Assembly (NCBI RefSeq): GCF_003002065.1
Contig: NZ_PVZG01000009.1
Span: 186,001-250,000 of the forward strand
Reading direction: 5' to 3'
DNA: 64,000 bases
Source of the DNA: Pseudosporangium ferrugineum
Lineage (GTDB): Bacteria > Actinomycetota > Actinomycetes > Mycobacteriales > Micromonosporaceae
Shown: positions 24,573 through 35,200 of the stretch, in pieces
How positions within the stretch are numbered: the stretch's first letter is position 1
Layout of the letters: the number at the start of each line of letters is the position of its first letter
Made by a program: the position numbers and the translations under genes
Notes under the pieces: model-generated
Told to the model about the DNA's origin: nothing
The model's database searches: none
What the model saw: the letters and a program-made list of their open reading frames with translations, nothing else

Positions 24573-24612
24573 AAGCGCCGCTCCGACCGGGGCGGCGGGC
24601 GGAGCGGCGCTT
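24573..24612 (+). terminator. Hairpin terminator
   Basis: Perfect 13-bp stem, AAGCGCCGCTCCG 24573-24585 with 24600-24612, 14-base loop, starting three bases after the stop codon of the small gene. Confidence 0.75.
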
Positions 24613-24773
24613 CTGTCTGCCTGGAGAGCCTGCCGCTCGCACGGGGGACGAGCGCCGGACCCTCCAGGGGTCTTGATCCAGTGTGCGAGGGCCGGCTGAG
24701 AAACCGCTGTACGGACGCCCCGGATCAGCTGTGACATCTCGCTGAGCCGCCCGCTATCGGCGAGACTGGACGC

Positions 24774-26201
24774 ATGCAGATGGCGACGGAGACCGAGCGC
24801 AAGTACGACGTACCGGCCGGGTTCGGGCTGCCCTCGCTCGACGGGGCCGGCGGGGCTCGCGGGCTGGGCGACGCCGAGACCCACGAGCTCGACGCCACGT
24901 ACTTCGACACCGAGGATCTCCGGCTCGCGCGCAACAAGCGCACGCTGCGGCGGCGTACCGGGGGCAACGACGCCGGGTGGCATCTCAAGACGCCGGGGGA
25001 CGGGTCCAGCCGTACCGAGCATCGGGTGCCGTTGACCGACGGCGACGCGGTGCCCGGCGAGCTGGCCGACGTCGTGCGGCTGATCGTGCGTACCCGGGAG
25101 GTGAAGCCCGTCGCCACGCTGCGGACGCGCCGGATCGAGACGCCGCTCCGCGACGCGGAGGGGCGGACGCTCGCGCTGATCGCTCAGGACGAGGTCGAGG
25201 CGGAGACCGGCGGGGACGTTCAGCGCTGGCAGGAGCTCGAGGTCGAGCTGGTGGACGGCGGGCCCGAGGTTCTCGACGCCGTGGAGGGCCTGCTGCTGGC
25301 GGCCGGCGCGACTCCCGCCGCCGGGCCGTCGAAGCTCGCCCGTGCGCTGGGCGATCGCCTCAGCGCGCCGCGCGTCGGCAAGAAGCGCAGGACCGACCCC
25401 GTTATCCGGTACGCTCGGGAGCAGCGCGACGCCATCGAGGCACAGGACCCGTCGGTGCGGGCCGGCGATGCTGAGGGCGTACACAAGATGCGGGTGGCGA
25501 CCCGGCGCCTGCGCAGCACGCTGAAGACCTTCCGGGACGCGTTCGATCCGGAGCGCGCGGAGTCCCTCAAGGGTGAGCTGAAGTGGCTGGCGGACCGCCT
25601 CGGCGCGGTCCGCGACGGTCAGGTGCTGTCGCACAAGCTGGCCGCCGCGGCCGAAGGGTTCCCGGAGGTGGCCGCGCGCATCCGGGAGAAGCTGGACGAC
25701 GACGTCACGCGGGGCCGCGACGCGCTGGTCGAGGCGCTCGACAGCGACCGCTACCTGGGACTGCTCGACGCGATCGACGCCCTGGTCGACGAGGGGCGGC
25801 CGGACGACGGGGGCGCGCTGCGCCGGGCCCGCAAGGTGCTGCGCCGGGCGGACGCGCTGCTCGACGAGGCGGTGGCCGACGGCGTCGACGCCGAGCTGCA
25901 CGAGGCCCGCAAGAAGTACAAGCAGGCGCGGTACGCCGTCGAGGTGTTCGCGCCGGCCGCCGGCAAGCCGGGCAGGAAGCTCGTCTCCGCGCTGACGTCG
26001 CTGCAGGACGTGCTCGGCGCGCATCAGGATTCGGTGGTGGCGCGGGAGGTGCTGCGGGAGGTCGCGCGTACGGCGCCGGACGCGTTCGACTACGGCGTCC
26101 TGCACGCCCGGCAGGAGCGGGTGGGCGAGGAGACGTTCCACGAGCTGCCGCCGGCGGTCACGGCGTCGCGGAAGAAGCGGCTGCGCGCCTGGCTCGGCTG
26201 A
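24774..26201 (+). CDS. CYTH-CHAD domain protein
   Basis: A 475-residue protein. The N-terminal CYTH domain has the ETERKY motif, then YFDTEDLRLARNKRTLRRR and WHLKTPGDGSSRTEHR, the charged tunnel residues that bind triphosphates. From about residue 200 comes the CHAD domain with conserved His and Arg (GVHKMRVATRRLRSTLKTFR, HEARKKYKQARYAVEVF). CHAD domains bind inorganic polyphosphate. A PPK2-like kinase gene follows 45 bases later, so the pair probably serves polyphosphate metabolism. Start ATG 24774 or 24780. Confidence 0.92.
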   Translation: MQMATETERKYDVPAGFGLPSLDGAGGARGLGDAETHELDATYFDTEDLRLARNKRTLRRRTGGNDAGWHLKTPGDGSSRTEHRVPLTDGDAVPGELADVVRLIVRTREVKPVATLRTRRIETPLRDAEGRTLALIAQDEVEAETGGDVQRWQELEVELVDGGPEVLDAVEGLLLAAGATPAAGPSKLARALGDRLSAPRVGKKRRTDPVIRYAREQRDAIEAQDPSVRAGDAEGVHKMRVATRRLRSTLKTFRDAFDPERAESLKGELKWLADRLGAVRDGQVLSHKLAAAAEGFPEVAARIREKLDDDVTRGRDALVEALDSDRYLGLLDAIDALVDEGRPDDGGALRRARKVLRRADALLDEAVADGVDAELHEARKKYKQARYAVEVFAPAAGKPGRKLVSALTSLQDVLGAHQDSVVAREVLREVARTAPDAFDYGVLHARQERVGEETFHELPPAVTASRKKRLRAWLG

Positions 26202-26252
26202 TCGGCACACGCCGTTCACCTTCCGTGAGTTGGTACGTCGCCGGCGGTGGGT

Positions 26253-27245
26253 ATGACCCTGGGCATGGAGGCCGAGGAGCAGGACCAGGACCAGCGACCC
26301 GACCGCGACGAAACGACCGACGACGTGACGACTCCCCCGTACCGGGGGCCGGTCACGGAGCTCGGCGGGTATCGGGTGGCCGACGACGATGACGACGACC
26401 CGGTGCTGCTGAACGCCGACGGCAGCCCGGTCGACACGTGGCGCGAGGAATACCCGTACGACCAGCGGCTGGCCCGGCCCGACTACGACCACGACAAGCG
26501 GCTGCTCCAGATCGAGCTGCTCAAGCTGCAGAACTGGTGCAAGGCCACCGGCGAACGCCTGGTCATCCTCTTCGAGGGGCGCGACGCCGCGGGCAAGGGC
26601 GGCACGATCAAGCGCTTCATGGAGCACCTGAACCCGCGCGGCGCGTCGGTGGTGGCGCTGGAGAAGCCGAACGAGCGCGAGAGCACCCAGTGGTACTTCC
26701 AGCGCTACATCAAGCACCTGCCGGCGGCCGGCGAGATCGTCATGTTCGACCGATCCTGGTACAACCGGGCCGGCGTCGAACGGGTCATGGGCTTCTGCAC
26801 CCGCGCCGAATACCTCGAGTTCATGCGCCAGGCCCCCGACCTGGAACGGATGCTCGTCCGCTCCGGCATCCACCTGGTCAAATTCTGGTTCTCCGTCTCC
26901 CAGGGCGAGCAGCGCACCCGGTTCGCGATCCGGCAGGTCGATCCCGTACGCCAGTGGAAGCTCTCGAAGATGGATCTCGAGTCGCTGGACAAGTGGGACG
27001 ACTACACCGAGGCCAAGGAGGCGATGTTCTTCTACACCGACACCGCCGACGCCCCGTGGACCGTGGTGAAGAGCAACGACAAGAAGCGGGCCCGGCTCGA
27101 GGCCATGCGCTACGTGCTCAACCGCTTCAACTACGACGACAAGGACCCGGAGGTGGTAGGCACCCCGGACCCGCAGATTGTCGGCCCCGCCTCCCTGGCG
27201 GTGGAAGGTACCGAATTGTCCCCCCGAGTATTCCCGCGGCTGTAG
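26253..27245 (+). CDS. ppk2: Polyphosphate kinase 2 family protein
   Basis: PPK2 transfers phosphate between polyphosphate and nucleotides. Walker A is FEGRDAAGKGGTIKRF, the lid region NPRGASVVALEKPNERESTQ, and the second motif MFDRSWYNRAGVERVMGF. The Asp/Glu-rich N-terminal 50 residues are not part of the catalytic fold. The start is uncertain between GTG 26247, ATG 26253 and ATG 26265; none has a clear ribosome binding site. Follows the CHAD gene on the same strand. Confidence 0.9.
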   Translation: MTLGMEAEEQDQDQRPDRDETTDDVTTPPYRGPVTELGGYRVADDDDDDPVLLNADGSPVDTWREEYPYDQRLARPDYDHDKRLLQIELLKLQNWCKATGERLVILFEGRDAAGKGGTIKRFMEHLNPRGASVVALEKPNERESTQWYFQRYIKHLPAAGEIVMFDRSWYNRAGVERVMGFCTRAEYLEFMRQAPDLERMLVRSGIHLVKFWFSVSQGEQRTRFAIRQVDPVRQWKLSKMDLESLDKWDDYTEAKEAMFFYTDTADAPWTVVKSNDKKRARLEAMRYVLNRFNYDDKDPEVVGTPDPQIVGPASLAVEGTELSPRVFPRL

Positions 27246-27297
27246 TGACAAGAAAGGCGTTGTCGCGCGGCGTTCCGGTGGATAACGTGGCCGTACA

Positions 27298-27535
27298 CGT
27301 GAAGGGAGGTGGTCCGAAGTTGTATAGCAACGGGACTCGTGAGGTGGCTGTCCGCTAGCCGCTGTCCTCGACAGCTTCGAGAAAGTTCTCTGCAATAACG
27401 TCGAGACCGTGTGGCAGCGGTGCGGCGAATACCAGACAGCCACCCGACCCCCGGGGATCCGGCCTTGTCCGACCGGACCGTGCTCCACCAGGCGCGCGGA
27501 AGTCCCCGGGGGTCGCTTATTTCCGGGAACCCACG
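27298..27535 (+). promoter_or_regulatory. Structured leader with possible short ORF before RNase Z
   Basis: Three features fit an RNA leader. GGGAGGTG at 27304-27311 is followed by a possible 12-codon ORF (TTG 27320; YSNGTREVAVR; stop TAG 27356-27358). Nested stems come next: CCGCTG 27359-27364 with CAGCGG 27415-27420, and inside them CTCGAC 27367-27372 with GTCGAG 27400-27405. Last is a perfect 12-bp inverted repeat, GACCCCCGGGGA 27446-27457 with 27503-27514, ending 21 bases before the rnz ATG. I cannot match it to a named riboswitch. Confidence 0.5.
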
Positions 27536-28465
27536 ATGCGCGAGCTGACGATCCTCGGCACGGCCAGTCAGGTGCCCACCCGGCACCGGAACCACAACGG
27601 CTACCAGCTGCGCTGGGACGACGAGGTGCTGCTCTTCGACCCGGGCGAGGGCACCCAGCGCCAGATGCTGATGGCCGGCCTCGCCGTGACCCCGCTGACC
27701 CGCATCTGCATCACGCACTTCCACGGCGACCACTCGCTGGGGCTGCCGGGCATCATCCAGCGGATCTCCCTCGACAAGGTGCCGCACCCGGTGCGGGTGC
27801 ACTTCCCCGCCGGCGGCCGTGACTACTTCGACCGGCTCCGGCACGCCACCAGCTTCTACGACGTCGCCGACCTGGTCCCGGAGCCGGTCGCGGACGGCTT
27901 CCGCGCCGAGACCACCGGCGGGACGCTCACGGCGCTGCCGCTGCGGCATTCCATCGAAACGTACGGTTACCGCCTCGCCGAGCGGGACGGCCGCCGGATG
28001 GTGCCGGCGCTGCTCGCCGCGTACGGAATAACCGGTCCCGCGGTCGGGGAACTGCAACGCACGGGCCGCGCGGGAACGGTCACCCTCGACGACGTGAGCG
28101 CGCCGCGGCCCGGGCAGAAGTTCGCCTTCGTCATGGACACCGGCCTGTGCGACAACGTCTTCGCGCTGGCCGAGGGCGCCGACCTGCTCGTGATCGAGTC
28201 GACGTTCCTGGCCGAGGACGCCGCGATGGCCGCCCAGGTCGGCCACCTGACCGCGGGCCAGGCCGCGTCGGTGGCCCGGCAATCGGGGGCGCGCACGGTC
28301 GTCCTGACCCACTTCTCCCAACGGTACGGCGACAGCACCCGCTTCCTCGACGAGGCCCGCACGGAGTTCGACGGCGACATCATCCTCGCCGAGGACCTGA
28401 TGCGGGTTCCCCTCCCGCCGCGGCTACATTCGTCGCATGAACGTGCGGCTACGCCCCGCGGCTGA
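27536..28465 (+). CDS. rnz: Ribonuclease Z
   Basis: RNase Z removes 3' trailers from tRNA precursors. This 309-residue metallo-beta-lactamase-fold protein has the metal motif ITHFHGDHSLGLPG, GEGTQRQM upstream, a later Asp ligand in VMDTGLCDN and a final His in VLTHFSQRYGD, all as in the short bacterial form. Start ATG 27536. The stop lies 29 bases inside the GNAT gene, so the two are translated from overlapping frames. Confidence 0.93.
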   Translation: MRELTILGTASQVPTRHRNHNGYQLRWDDEVLLFDPGEGTQRQMLMAGLAVTPLTRICITHFHGDHSLGLPGIIQRISLDKVPHPVRVHFPAGGRDYFDRLRHATSFYDVADLVPEPVADGFRAETTGGTLTALPLRHSIETYGYRLAERDGRRMVPALLAAYGITGPAVGELQRTGRAGTVTLDDVSAPRPGQKFAFVMDTGLCDNVFALAEGADLLVIESTFLAEDAAMAAQVGHLTAGQAASVARQSGARTVVLTHFSQRYGDSTRFLDEARTEFDGDIILAEDLMRVPLPPRLHSSHERAATPRG

Positions 28466-29117
28466 CCCCGACCTCCCCGCCGTCGGCGACCTGCACTACC
28501 GCTCACGCGCGTCGGCGTATGCGGGCCTGGTGTCGCCGGCGGCGCTGACGTTCGGCAGCCCGGCCGCGCTGGGCGAGTGGTGGGCGGAGCGCTGGAAATG
28601 GGAACGCGACACCCACCGCCTGACGGTGGCAGTCACCGCCCAAGCCGGCCCTTCGCAGACCGGTACGCCCCGGCCGGGCGACCCGCTGAGCGGCGCACCG
28701 TCCGACGAGCCGCGGCTGGCCGGCGCGCCGTCCCATGAGCCGGAGCCGGGCGGGCGGCCGGGCGGCGAGTCGTCCCACGGGCCGGGGCTGGGCGGCGCGC
28801 CCGGTGAGCGGCTGGTCGGTTTCACGTATCTGGGGCCGGGCGAGGACGACGGGGTCGCCGAGCTGAGCGCGATCCACGCCGACCCGGCGTTCGTCGGCAC
28901 GGGCGTCGGGCGCGCGATGATGCTGGACGCCCTGCCGGCGCTGGCCCGCATCGCGCCGCGGGCGGTGCTGTGGGTGCTGGAGGGCAACGCGCGGGCCCGG
29001 CGCTTCTACGAGCGCGGCGGCTGGACCGCGGACGGCGTGACCCGCATGGACACGCTCGGCAACGAGCCGGTGCGCCACCTCCGCTACGCCCGAGCGGTCT
29101 CCCCCACCGACAGCTGA
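28437..29117 (+). CDS. GNAT-family N-acetyltransferase with repeat insertion
   Basis: A 226-residue GNAT protein: N-terminal VRLRPAADPDLPAVGDLHYR, acetyl-CoA motif A near VGTGVGRAMMLDALPALA, and C-terminal NARARRFYERGGWTADG. Between residues 72 and 122 there is a low-complexity Gly/Pro/Ser insertion of repeated GAPSxEP-like units not expected in the fold; it looks like a codon-level repeat expansion. Substrate unknown. Overlaps the end of rnz. Confidence 0.85.
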   Translation: MNVRLRPAADPDLPAVGDLHYRSRASAYAGLVSPAALTFGSPAALGEWWAERWKWERDTHRLTVAVTAQAGPSQTGTPRPGDPLSGAPSDEPRLAGAPSHEPEPGGRPGGESSHGPGLGGAPGERLVGFTYLGPGEDDGVAELSAIHADPAFVGTGVGRAMMLDALPALARIAPRAVLWVLEGNARARRFYERGGWTADGVTRMDTLGNEPVRHLRYARAVSPTDS

Positions 29118-29542
29118 GAGCCCGGCACGCGGCCCACCGATCGAACCCCGGCCGCCGAATCTCAAGCCGGCGGGCGCTGGGCGCGGCGGACCTGGGCGGC
29201 ATCGCGAGCCGGCTCATTCGTGCTGGCCGGACCGCGGGCGAGGAGAGCCGGTGCTTGCGCTGGGTTGCGGAGGGAGGGCGGGAGCGCGTGACCGAGTGAA
29301 TGCGGGGGAACCTGTGGTCACGCACTCCCGCCTACCGCGCCCGCCCCTACCGGGGTTGCGCCTGGCCGGAGGCGCCGACCGGCGGAGGCGTGCCGGTCGA
29401 TCGGTGGGGCGGGTCCGGGTGCGGGACATCGCTCGTGCTGGCGGGGCTACGGCGGTGTCACCGCGGTGGGCGTCGGTCCGGGCCGAGGAGAGTCGGTTTC
29501 TTGCCGGGGGACGGTCAAGTTCCCGGTGGACGCCTGGTCGGG
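29118..29542. other. Gap without a gene
   Basis: 425 bases between the GNAT gene and a convergent small gene. I see no protein. Two similar segments recur: a GTGCTGG-like phrase at about 29219 and 29433, and GAGGAGAG(C/T)CGGT at about 29240 and 29484, so part of the gap is an old duplication. Confidence 0.4.
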
Positions 29543-29902
29543 TCAGTCGAAGCGGCCTCGGTTGAGGTCGTCGGTCTTGCGCGTCTCCGGGCGTATCCGG
29601 TTGTCGTCGAACACGCCGGGGAGGTCGCGCAGGCTGTTCAGGTCGTGGCGCAAGGTCCACGCCTCGCGCCACGGGCGCCGGGAGGCGGCGTCCGCGCGTT
29701 CGGCGATGCGCCGGGGGGCGCAGGGCCACCGCCATCCGCACCAGACGCAGTTGCCGTCGTGGCCCGCCTCGGTGTGGCGCCCGAGCATCCGCTGGGCGTC
29801 CTGCCAGAGGAGCCGGTCCACGATGCCGGCCGGTGCGGCCTGGTCGACGATGACCATGGTGTAGGAACCTCCGTCCGGGAACGCGGCGTTGTCGTACCCC
29901 AT
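29543..29902 (-). CDS. Small actinobacterial protein with Cys-rich motif
   Basis: A 119-residue protein, MGYDNAAFPDGGSYTMVIVD at the start. The segment GNCVWCGWRWPCAPRRIAER, with a preceding His, holds three closely spaced Cys of the H-x-x-x-C-x-x-C-x-x-x-W-P-C type, probably a metal site. I recall this motif from short actinobacterial proteins of unknown function. The ATG at 29902 is supported only by a purine-rich stretch; a second ATG 15 codons in (MVIVDQAA) is an alternative. Confidence 0.6.
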   Translation of the reverse strand: MGYDNAAFPDGGSYTMVIVDQAAPAGIVDRLLWQDAQRMLGRHTEAGHDGNCVWCGWRWPCAPRRIAERADAASRRPWREAWTLRHDLNSLRDLPGVFDDNRIRPETRKTDDLNRGRFD

Positions 29903-30033
29903 ACAACCCCCGGGCCCCACCGGCCGATCGGACTGACTGTGCGACCTTCGCAACTGTGTGTCATGAGGCCGTGTTCGCCGTGGGCGGACGGGGGACGGAC
30001 ATCGATGCCGGCGGGCGGGGCGTTGCGGGTTTC

Positions 30034-30978
30034 ATGGATACCGAGCACACGGGTGTCGAAACAGAGGCACTTGATGCCTACAGCAGTGTCGTGACCGGCG
30101 TCGCCGCCGGCCTTCTGCCCTCCGTCGCCGCCCTGAGCGTCCGCACCCCGCGCGGGGCCGGCGCCGGCTCGGCGGTGACCTTCACCGACGACGGATTCCT
30201 GATCACCAACGCCCACGTGGTCGCCGGCGCGAACGGCGGCACCGCCGAGTTCGCCGACGGCACCGAGACCCGGTTCGACGTGGTGGGCGCCGACGCCCTC
30301 TCCGACCTCGCCATCGTGCGGGTGCACAGCCCCGGCGCGCCCGCGGCCCCGCTCGGCGACGCCGACCGGCTGCGCATCGGCCAGCTCGTGGTCGCGGTCG
30401 GCAACCCGATGGGGCTGGCCGGCTCGGTGACGGCGGGCGTCGTCTCCGGCCTCGGCCGTTCCCTGCCCGCCCGCGACGGGCGGCGGGTCCGCATCATCGA
30501 CAACGTCATCCAGACCGACGCGGCCCTCAACCCGGGCAACTCCGGGGGCGCGCTCGCCGATTCGACCGGCACGGTGGTGGGGGTCAACACCGCGGTCGCC
30601 GGGTACGGTCTGGGCCTCGCCGTGCCCGTCAACCGGACCACCCGCCAGATCATCGGCGAGCTGGTCGCCACGGGACGCGTCCGCCGCGCCTGGCTGGGCG
30701 TCGCCGGCGTCCCGGTCCCCCTGCCGCCGCCGCTGGCCGAGCGCCTCGGCCAGAAGCTCGGCCTGCGGGTGGTGGAGGTCGTGCCGGGCAGCCCGGCCGG
30801 CACCGCGGGCGTCTACCTGGGCGACATCCTCATCACCGCCGGCGGCGAGAAGGTGCAGACCGTCCAGGCCCTGCAGCGGCTCATGCTCGGCCCCGCGATC
30901 GGCAAGAACCTGCCGATCACGGTGCTCCGCAAGAACGCCCTGGTGGACGTCGTCACCGTCCCCGCGGAACTCACCTGA
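30034..30978 (+). CDS. Trypsin-like (S1C/HtrA) serine protease with PDZ domain
   Basis: A 314-residue HtrA/DegP-like protein. The catalytic triad is His in LITNAHVV, Asp in LSDLAIV and Ser in NPGNSGGALAD. A C-terminal PDZ domain follows (VEVVPGSPAGTAGVYLGDIL). There is no signal peptide or transmembrane helix at the N-terminus in the frame I choose (ATG 30034), so it is either cytosolic or uses another export route. The start is weak: no good ribosome binding site. Confidence 0.88.
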   Translation: MDTEHTGVETEALDAYSSVVTGVAAGLLPSVAALSVRTPRGAGAGSAVTFTDDGFLITNAHVVAGANGGTAEFADGTETRFDVVGADALSDLAIVRVHSPGAPAAPLGDADRLRIGQLVVAVGNPMGLAGSVTAGVVSGLGRSLPARDGRRVRIIDNVIQTDAALNPGNSGGALADSTGTVVGVNTAVAGYGLGLAVPVNRTTRQIIGELVATGRVRRAWLGVAGVPVPLPPPLAERLGQKLGLRVVEVVPGSPAGTAGVYLGDILITAGGEKVQTVQALQRLMLGPAIGKNLPITVLRKNALVDVVTVPAELT

Positions 30979-31187
30979 AACGGGGCCGGCGGCGAGACCG
31001 CGGTCGCGGTGCCCGCCGGAGCGAGGCGGAGGGTCTGCGGATTTTCCGGGCGCGACCACTCACGCACGTCGCCGGGGGCGGGAATCCGGTCATGAGCGCC
31101 AGCGAATGGATTCCCGCGCCCGGCCCTCGGCGTGAGCAGCGGTCCGGGCCCACCACCCCGCTACGACCTCCGTCTCTTGATCTTGAT

Positions 31188-32546
<1,359 letters not shown>

Positions 32547-32599
32547 GTCTTTGTGCCCTTCTCGGTGCTGACCAGTGACTTGTCAGCCCAGCCTACGGC

Positions 32600-32956
32600 T
32601 CAGGGCACGACCTGACCGGGCAGGACGGCGGCACGTTGCCGTTCCCACTCCAGGAAGCGGTCGGTCTCGCTCAGCACCGTGCCGGCCAGCCACGCGATCA
32701 TCGCGGCGTCGTCGACCAGCCCGAAGACCAGCAGGGCGGCCTCGGGGATGACGTCGATCGGGGAGATCACGTAGGCGGTCGCGGCGGCCATCAGCGCCAC
32801 CCGCAGGCCGCCGTCGTACTCGCCGCGCGCGGTCGCTCTCATCATCCTGGGCAACGCGGCCAGCCGCTTGCCGATCGAGGCGCCCCCGCGGTTGCCCCTC
32901 ATCAGAGCCTTCGCGAGCGCGGTGAACGCGGCGGTCCGGCGCAACGTTCTAGCCAT
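32600..32956 (-). CDS. YkvA/DUF1232 family protein
   Basis: A 118-residue protein with the DUF1232 signature YVISPIDVIPEAALLVFGLV followed by DDAAMIAWL, a short hydrophobic hairpin, after a basic N-terminal helix. Function unknown; it lies 54 bases downstream of the cystathionine beta-synthase start side on the same strand but is probably separately expressed. Confidence 0.85.
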   Translation of the reverse strand: MARTLRRTAAFTALAKALMRGNRGGASIGKRLAALPRMMRATARGEYDGGLRVALMAAATAYVISPIDVIPEAALLVFGLVDDAAMIAWLAGTVLSETDRFLEWERQRAAVLPGQVVP

Positions 32957-33100
32957 GGTCGTCCCCTTTCGCTGGTCCCAGCATGACGTCCATCCGCTAG
33001 TTGTGCCCGCTCGGCGCGGAGTTCAGGCCTATGTCGCACGCTCGCGTTAGCCTCGAAGACCCCACCATCGCCGGAAGCACGAGCGAGAGCGAGGGATAGC

Positions 33101-34288
33101 GTGCAGAAGGTGCGCAACTGGACAGACGCGGATCGCCGCCGGATCAAGCTGGCCGGCCAGGTCGCGGGGGGCCTCACGGGCGCCGCGGCGGGAGTCACGC
33201 TGCTCTCGGCGGGGGTGCTGCTCCGGCAGGCGGCCGACGCCCGCCGGATCATCCCGATGGCCGAGGCGCCGCCGCCGCGCGGCGACGGGGTGTACGGCCC
33301 GAAGTTCCCGGGCAAACCGCTGAACATGGTCGTGCTCGGCGACTCCTCGGCGGCCGGCTACGGCGTGCACCGGCCCCGGGAGACGCCGGGCGCGCTGCTG
33401 GCCACGGGTGTGTCGCGCCGGCTGCGGCGCCCGGTCCGGCTGCACCGGGTGGCGGTGGTGGGTGCCACGTCGGCCGGGCTTCCGTACCAGGTGGACGCCG
33501 CCCTCGAGTACGAGCCCGAGGTCGCGGTGATCATCATCGGCGGCAACGACGTGACCCACGCGTCCGGCCGGTCGGTGGCCGTGCGGCACCTCGGCGACGC
33601 GGTCCGGCGGCTGCGCGCGGTGGGCTGCAAGGTCGTCGTCGGCACGTGCCCCGACATCGGCGCCATCCAGCCGATCAAGCCGCCGCTGCGCTGGCTGGCC
33701 CGCCGCTGGAGCCGGCAGCTCGCCGCGCTGCAGACGGTGGCGGTGGTGGAGGCCGGCGGGCGGACGGTCTCGCTCGGCGACCTGCTCGGCCCCACCTTCG
33801 AAGCCGATCCGGTACGCATGTTCGGCGCCGACCGCTTCCACCCGTCGGTCGAGGGGTACGCCCGCGCCGCCGCGGTCATCATGCCGACGCTGATGGCGAT
33901 GCTGGGCGAGGACGACCGCGCCCCGGCCGCCGGGCCGGACGGGGTGCGCAGCCTCCCGCAGGCCGCGCACGAGGCCGTCCGCGCGGCGGGCACCGAGGTC
34001 AGCCCGGCGCGGGTCGACGGGCGCGAGCGCGGGCCGGCGGGCCGCTGGGCGCAGCTGCGCCGGCACCCGTGGTTCGGCGAGCCGCGCATCTGGTTCGGCC
34101 GGCGGGCGACGGCGTGGGCCTCGCTCTCGCCGATCTCGGGCGGTCCGGCCTTCACCTCCGGCAGCGTCGCCGGGGCCGTCCGCGCCGGGGTGCACCGGGC
34201 CGGCGCCCGCGTTGGCCGTGGATCAAGCCGCTCGGCCGGCGGCGCCGTAGGCTGGACACCGGAGGATCATCAAGCGACCGTCGACTGA
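33101..34288 (+). CDS. SGNH/GDSL hydrolase (first of a pair)
   Basis: A 395-residue protein. A hydrophobic N-terminal segment (GGLTGAAAGVTLLSAGVLL) anchors or exports it. Block I is VVLGDSSAAGYGVH (nucleophile Ser), block III GGNDVTHAS, block V DRFHPSVEGYA with the Asp and His. The C-terminal 110 residues are Arg/Ala-rich and outside the fold. Probably an esterase acting at the cell envelope. The GTG at 33101 has GAGGGA upstream. The next gene is a shorter relative in the same direction. Confidence 0.88.
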   Translation: MQKVRNWTDADRRRIKLAGQVAGGLTGAAAGVTLLSAGVLLRQAADARRIIPMAEAPPPRGDGVYGPKFPGKPLNMVVLGDSSAAGYGVHRPRETPGALLATGVSRRLRRPVRLHRVAVVGATSAGLPYQVDAALEYEPEVAVIIIGGNDVTHASGRSVAVRHLGDAVRRLRAVGCKVVVGTCPDIGAIQPIKPPLRWLARRWSRQLAALQTVAVVEAGGRTVSLGDLLGPTFEADPVRMFGADRFHPSVEGYARAAAVIMPTLMAMLGEDDRAPAAGPDGVRSLPQAAHEAVRAAGTEVSPARVDGRERGPAGRWAQLRRHPWFGEPRIWFGRRATAWASLSPISGGPAFTSGSVAGAVRAGVHRAGARVGRGSSRSAGGAVGWTPEDHQATVD

Positions 34289-34324
34289 GGCGGCACGGAA
34301 GCACCCACGCGGCAGGGAGGCGAC

Positions 34325-35131
34325 ATGACGGGCCTGACGGGACGGATGGGCAGGGCGGCGGCGACGACGCTGTTCGCCTCGGCCGTGGGCGGCGTCGCCC
34401 TGCTCGCGGGCGAGGCCATCGCCGCCAAGACCCGGCGGTACGCCAAGCCGACCATGGGCCTCGCCCTGCGGACGTCGATGGGCCCGTCCGCGGCGCCGGC
34501 CCTGCGCCTGGTGCTGCTCGGCGACTCGGCGGCGATCGGCGTGGGCGTGGAATGGCTGTCGGAGACGGTCGGCGGCCAGCTCGCCCGGCTTCTCGCCGAC
34601 GGCACCCCGGAGACGGGACGGCGGCACGTGCTGCTCTCCAGCGTCGGCGTGGCCGGCTCCCGCTCGGCGGACCTGACCACCCAGGTGGCCCGCGCCCTGC
34701 TCGGCGACCGCCCCGACGTCGCGGTCGTGCTGATCGGCTCGCACGACGCCACCGGGCTGCGCGGGCCCGAGGAGTCCGCCCAGCACCTCGGCACCGCCGT
34801 GCGCCGGCTCCGCGACGCGGGCGTGCAGGTCGTCGTCGGCACCTGCCCCGACCTCGGCGCCGTACGCTCCATCGCCCCGCCGCTGCGGCAGGTGACCGGC
34901 TGGCTCGGCCGCCGGGTGGCCCGCGCGCAGGCCGCGGCGGTCACCGCGGCCGGCGGCGTGGTCGTCGACCTGGCCGACGAGACCGGCGCGGTGTTCCGCG
35001 CCGACGCCGGCACGCTCTGCTACGACGGCTTCCACCCCTCCGCCGACGGTTACCGGGTGTGGGCGCACGCGCTCTACCCCGCGGTGCTGGACGCGGCGCA
35101 GGCGGCCGGGCGGCGCACGATCCAGGAGTAG
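34325..35131 (+). CDS. SGNH/GDSL hydrolase (second of a pair)
   Basis: A 268-residue relative of the preceding protein: N-terminal hydrophobic segment, block I VLLGDSAAIGVGVE, block III replaced by GSHDATG where Asn is usually found after Gly-x-x, block V YDGFHPSADGYRVW. A second shared phrase, VVVGTCPDLGAV, supports duplication. GGGAGG precedes the ATG at 34325. The Asn-to-His change in block III may alter the oxyanion hole. Confidence 0.87.
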   Translation: MTGLTGRMGRAAATTLFASAVGGVALLAGEAIAAKTRRYAKPTMGLALRTSMGPSAAPALRLVLLGDSAAIGVGVEWLSETVGGQLARLLADGTPETGRRHVLLSSVGVAGSRSADLTTQVARALLGDRPDVAVVLIGSHDATGLRGPEESAQHLGTAVRRLRDAGVQVVVGTCPDLGAVRSIAPPLRQVTGWLGRRVARAQAAAVTAAGGVVVDLADETGAVFRADAGTLCYDGFHPSADGYRVWAHALYPAVLDAAQAAGRRTIQE

Positions 35132-35200
35132 GTCTCGCTCCCGGAGATGTGACGAACTGGTGCTTCCGCCGTAAGTTACCGGCGCGTTAACGTTGGCTGC

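Noticed and set aside
24522..27488. Very long minus-strand frame opposite the CYTH-CHAD and PPK2 genes
   Set aside because: Antisense to two well-supported genes; composition typical of high-GC shadows.
27446..27514. tmRNA or 6S RNA
   Set aside because: No tmRNA tag codons or tRNA-like ends; I could not confirm a 6S fold.
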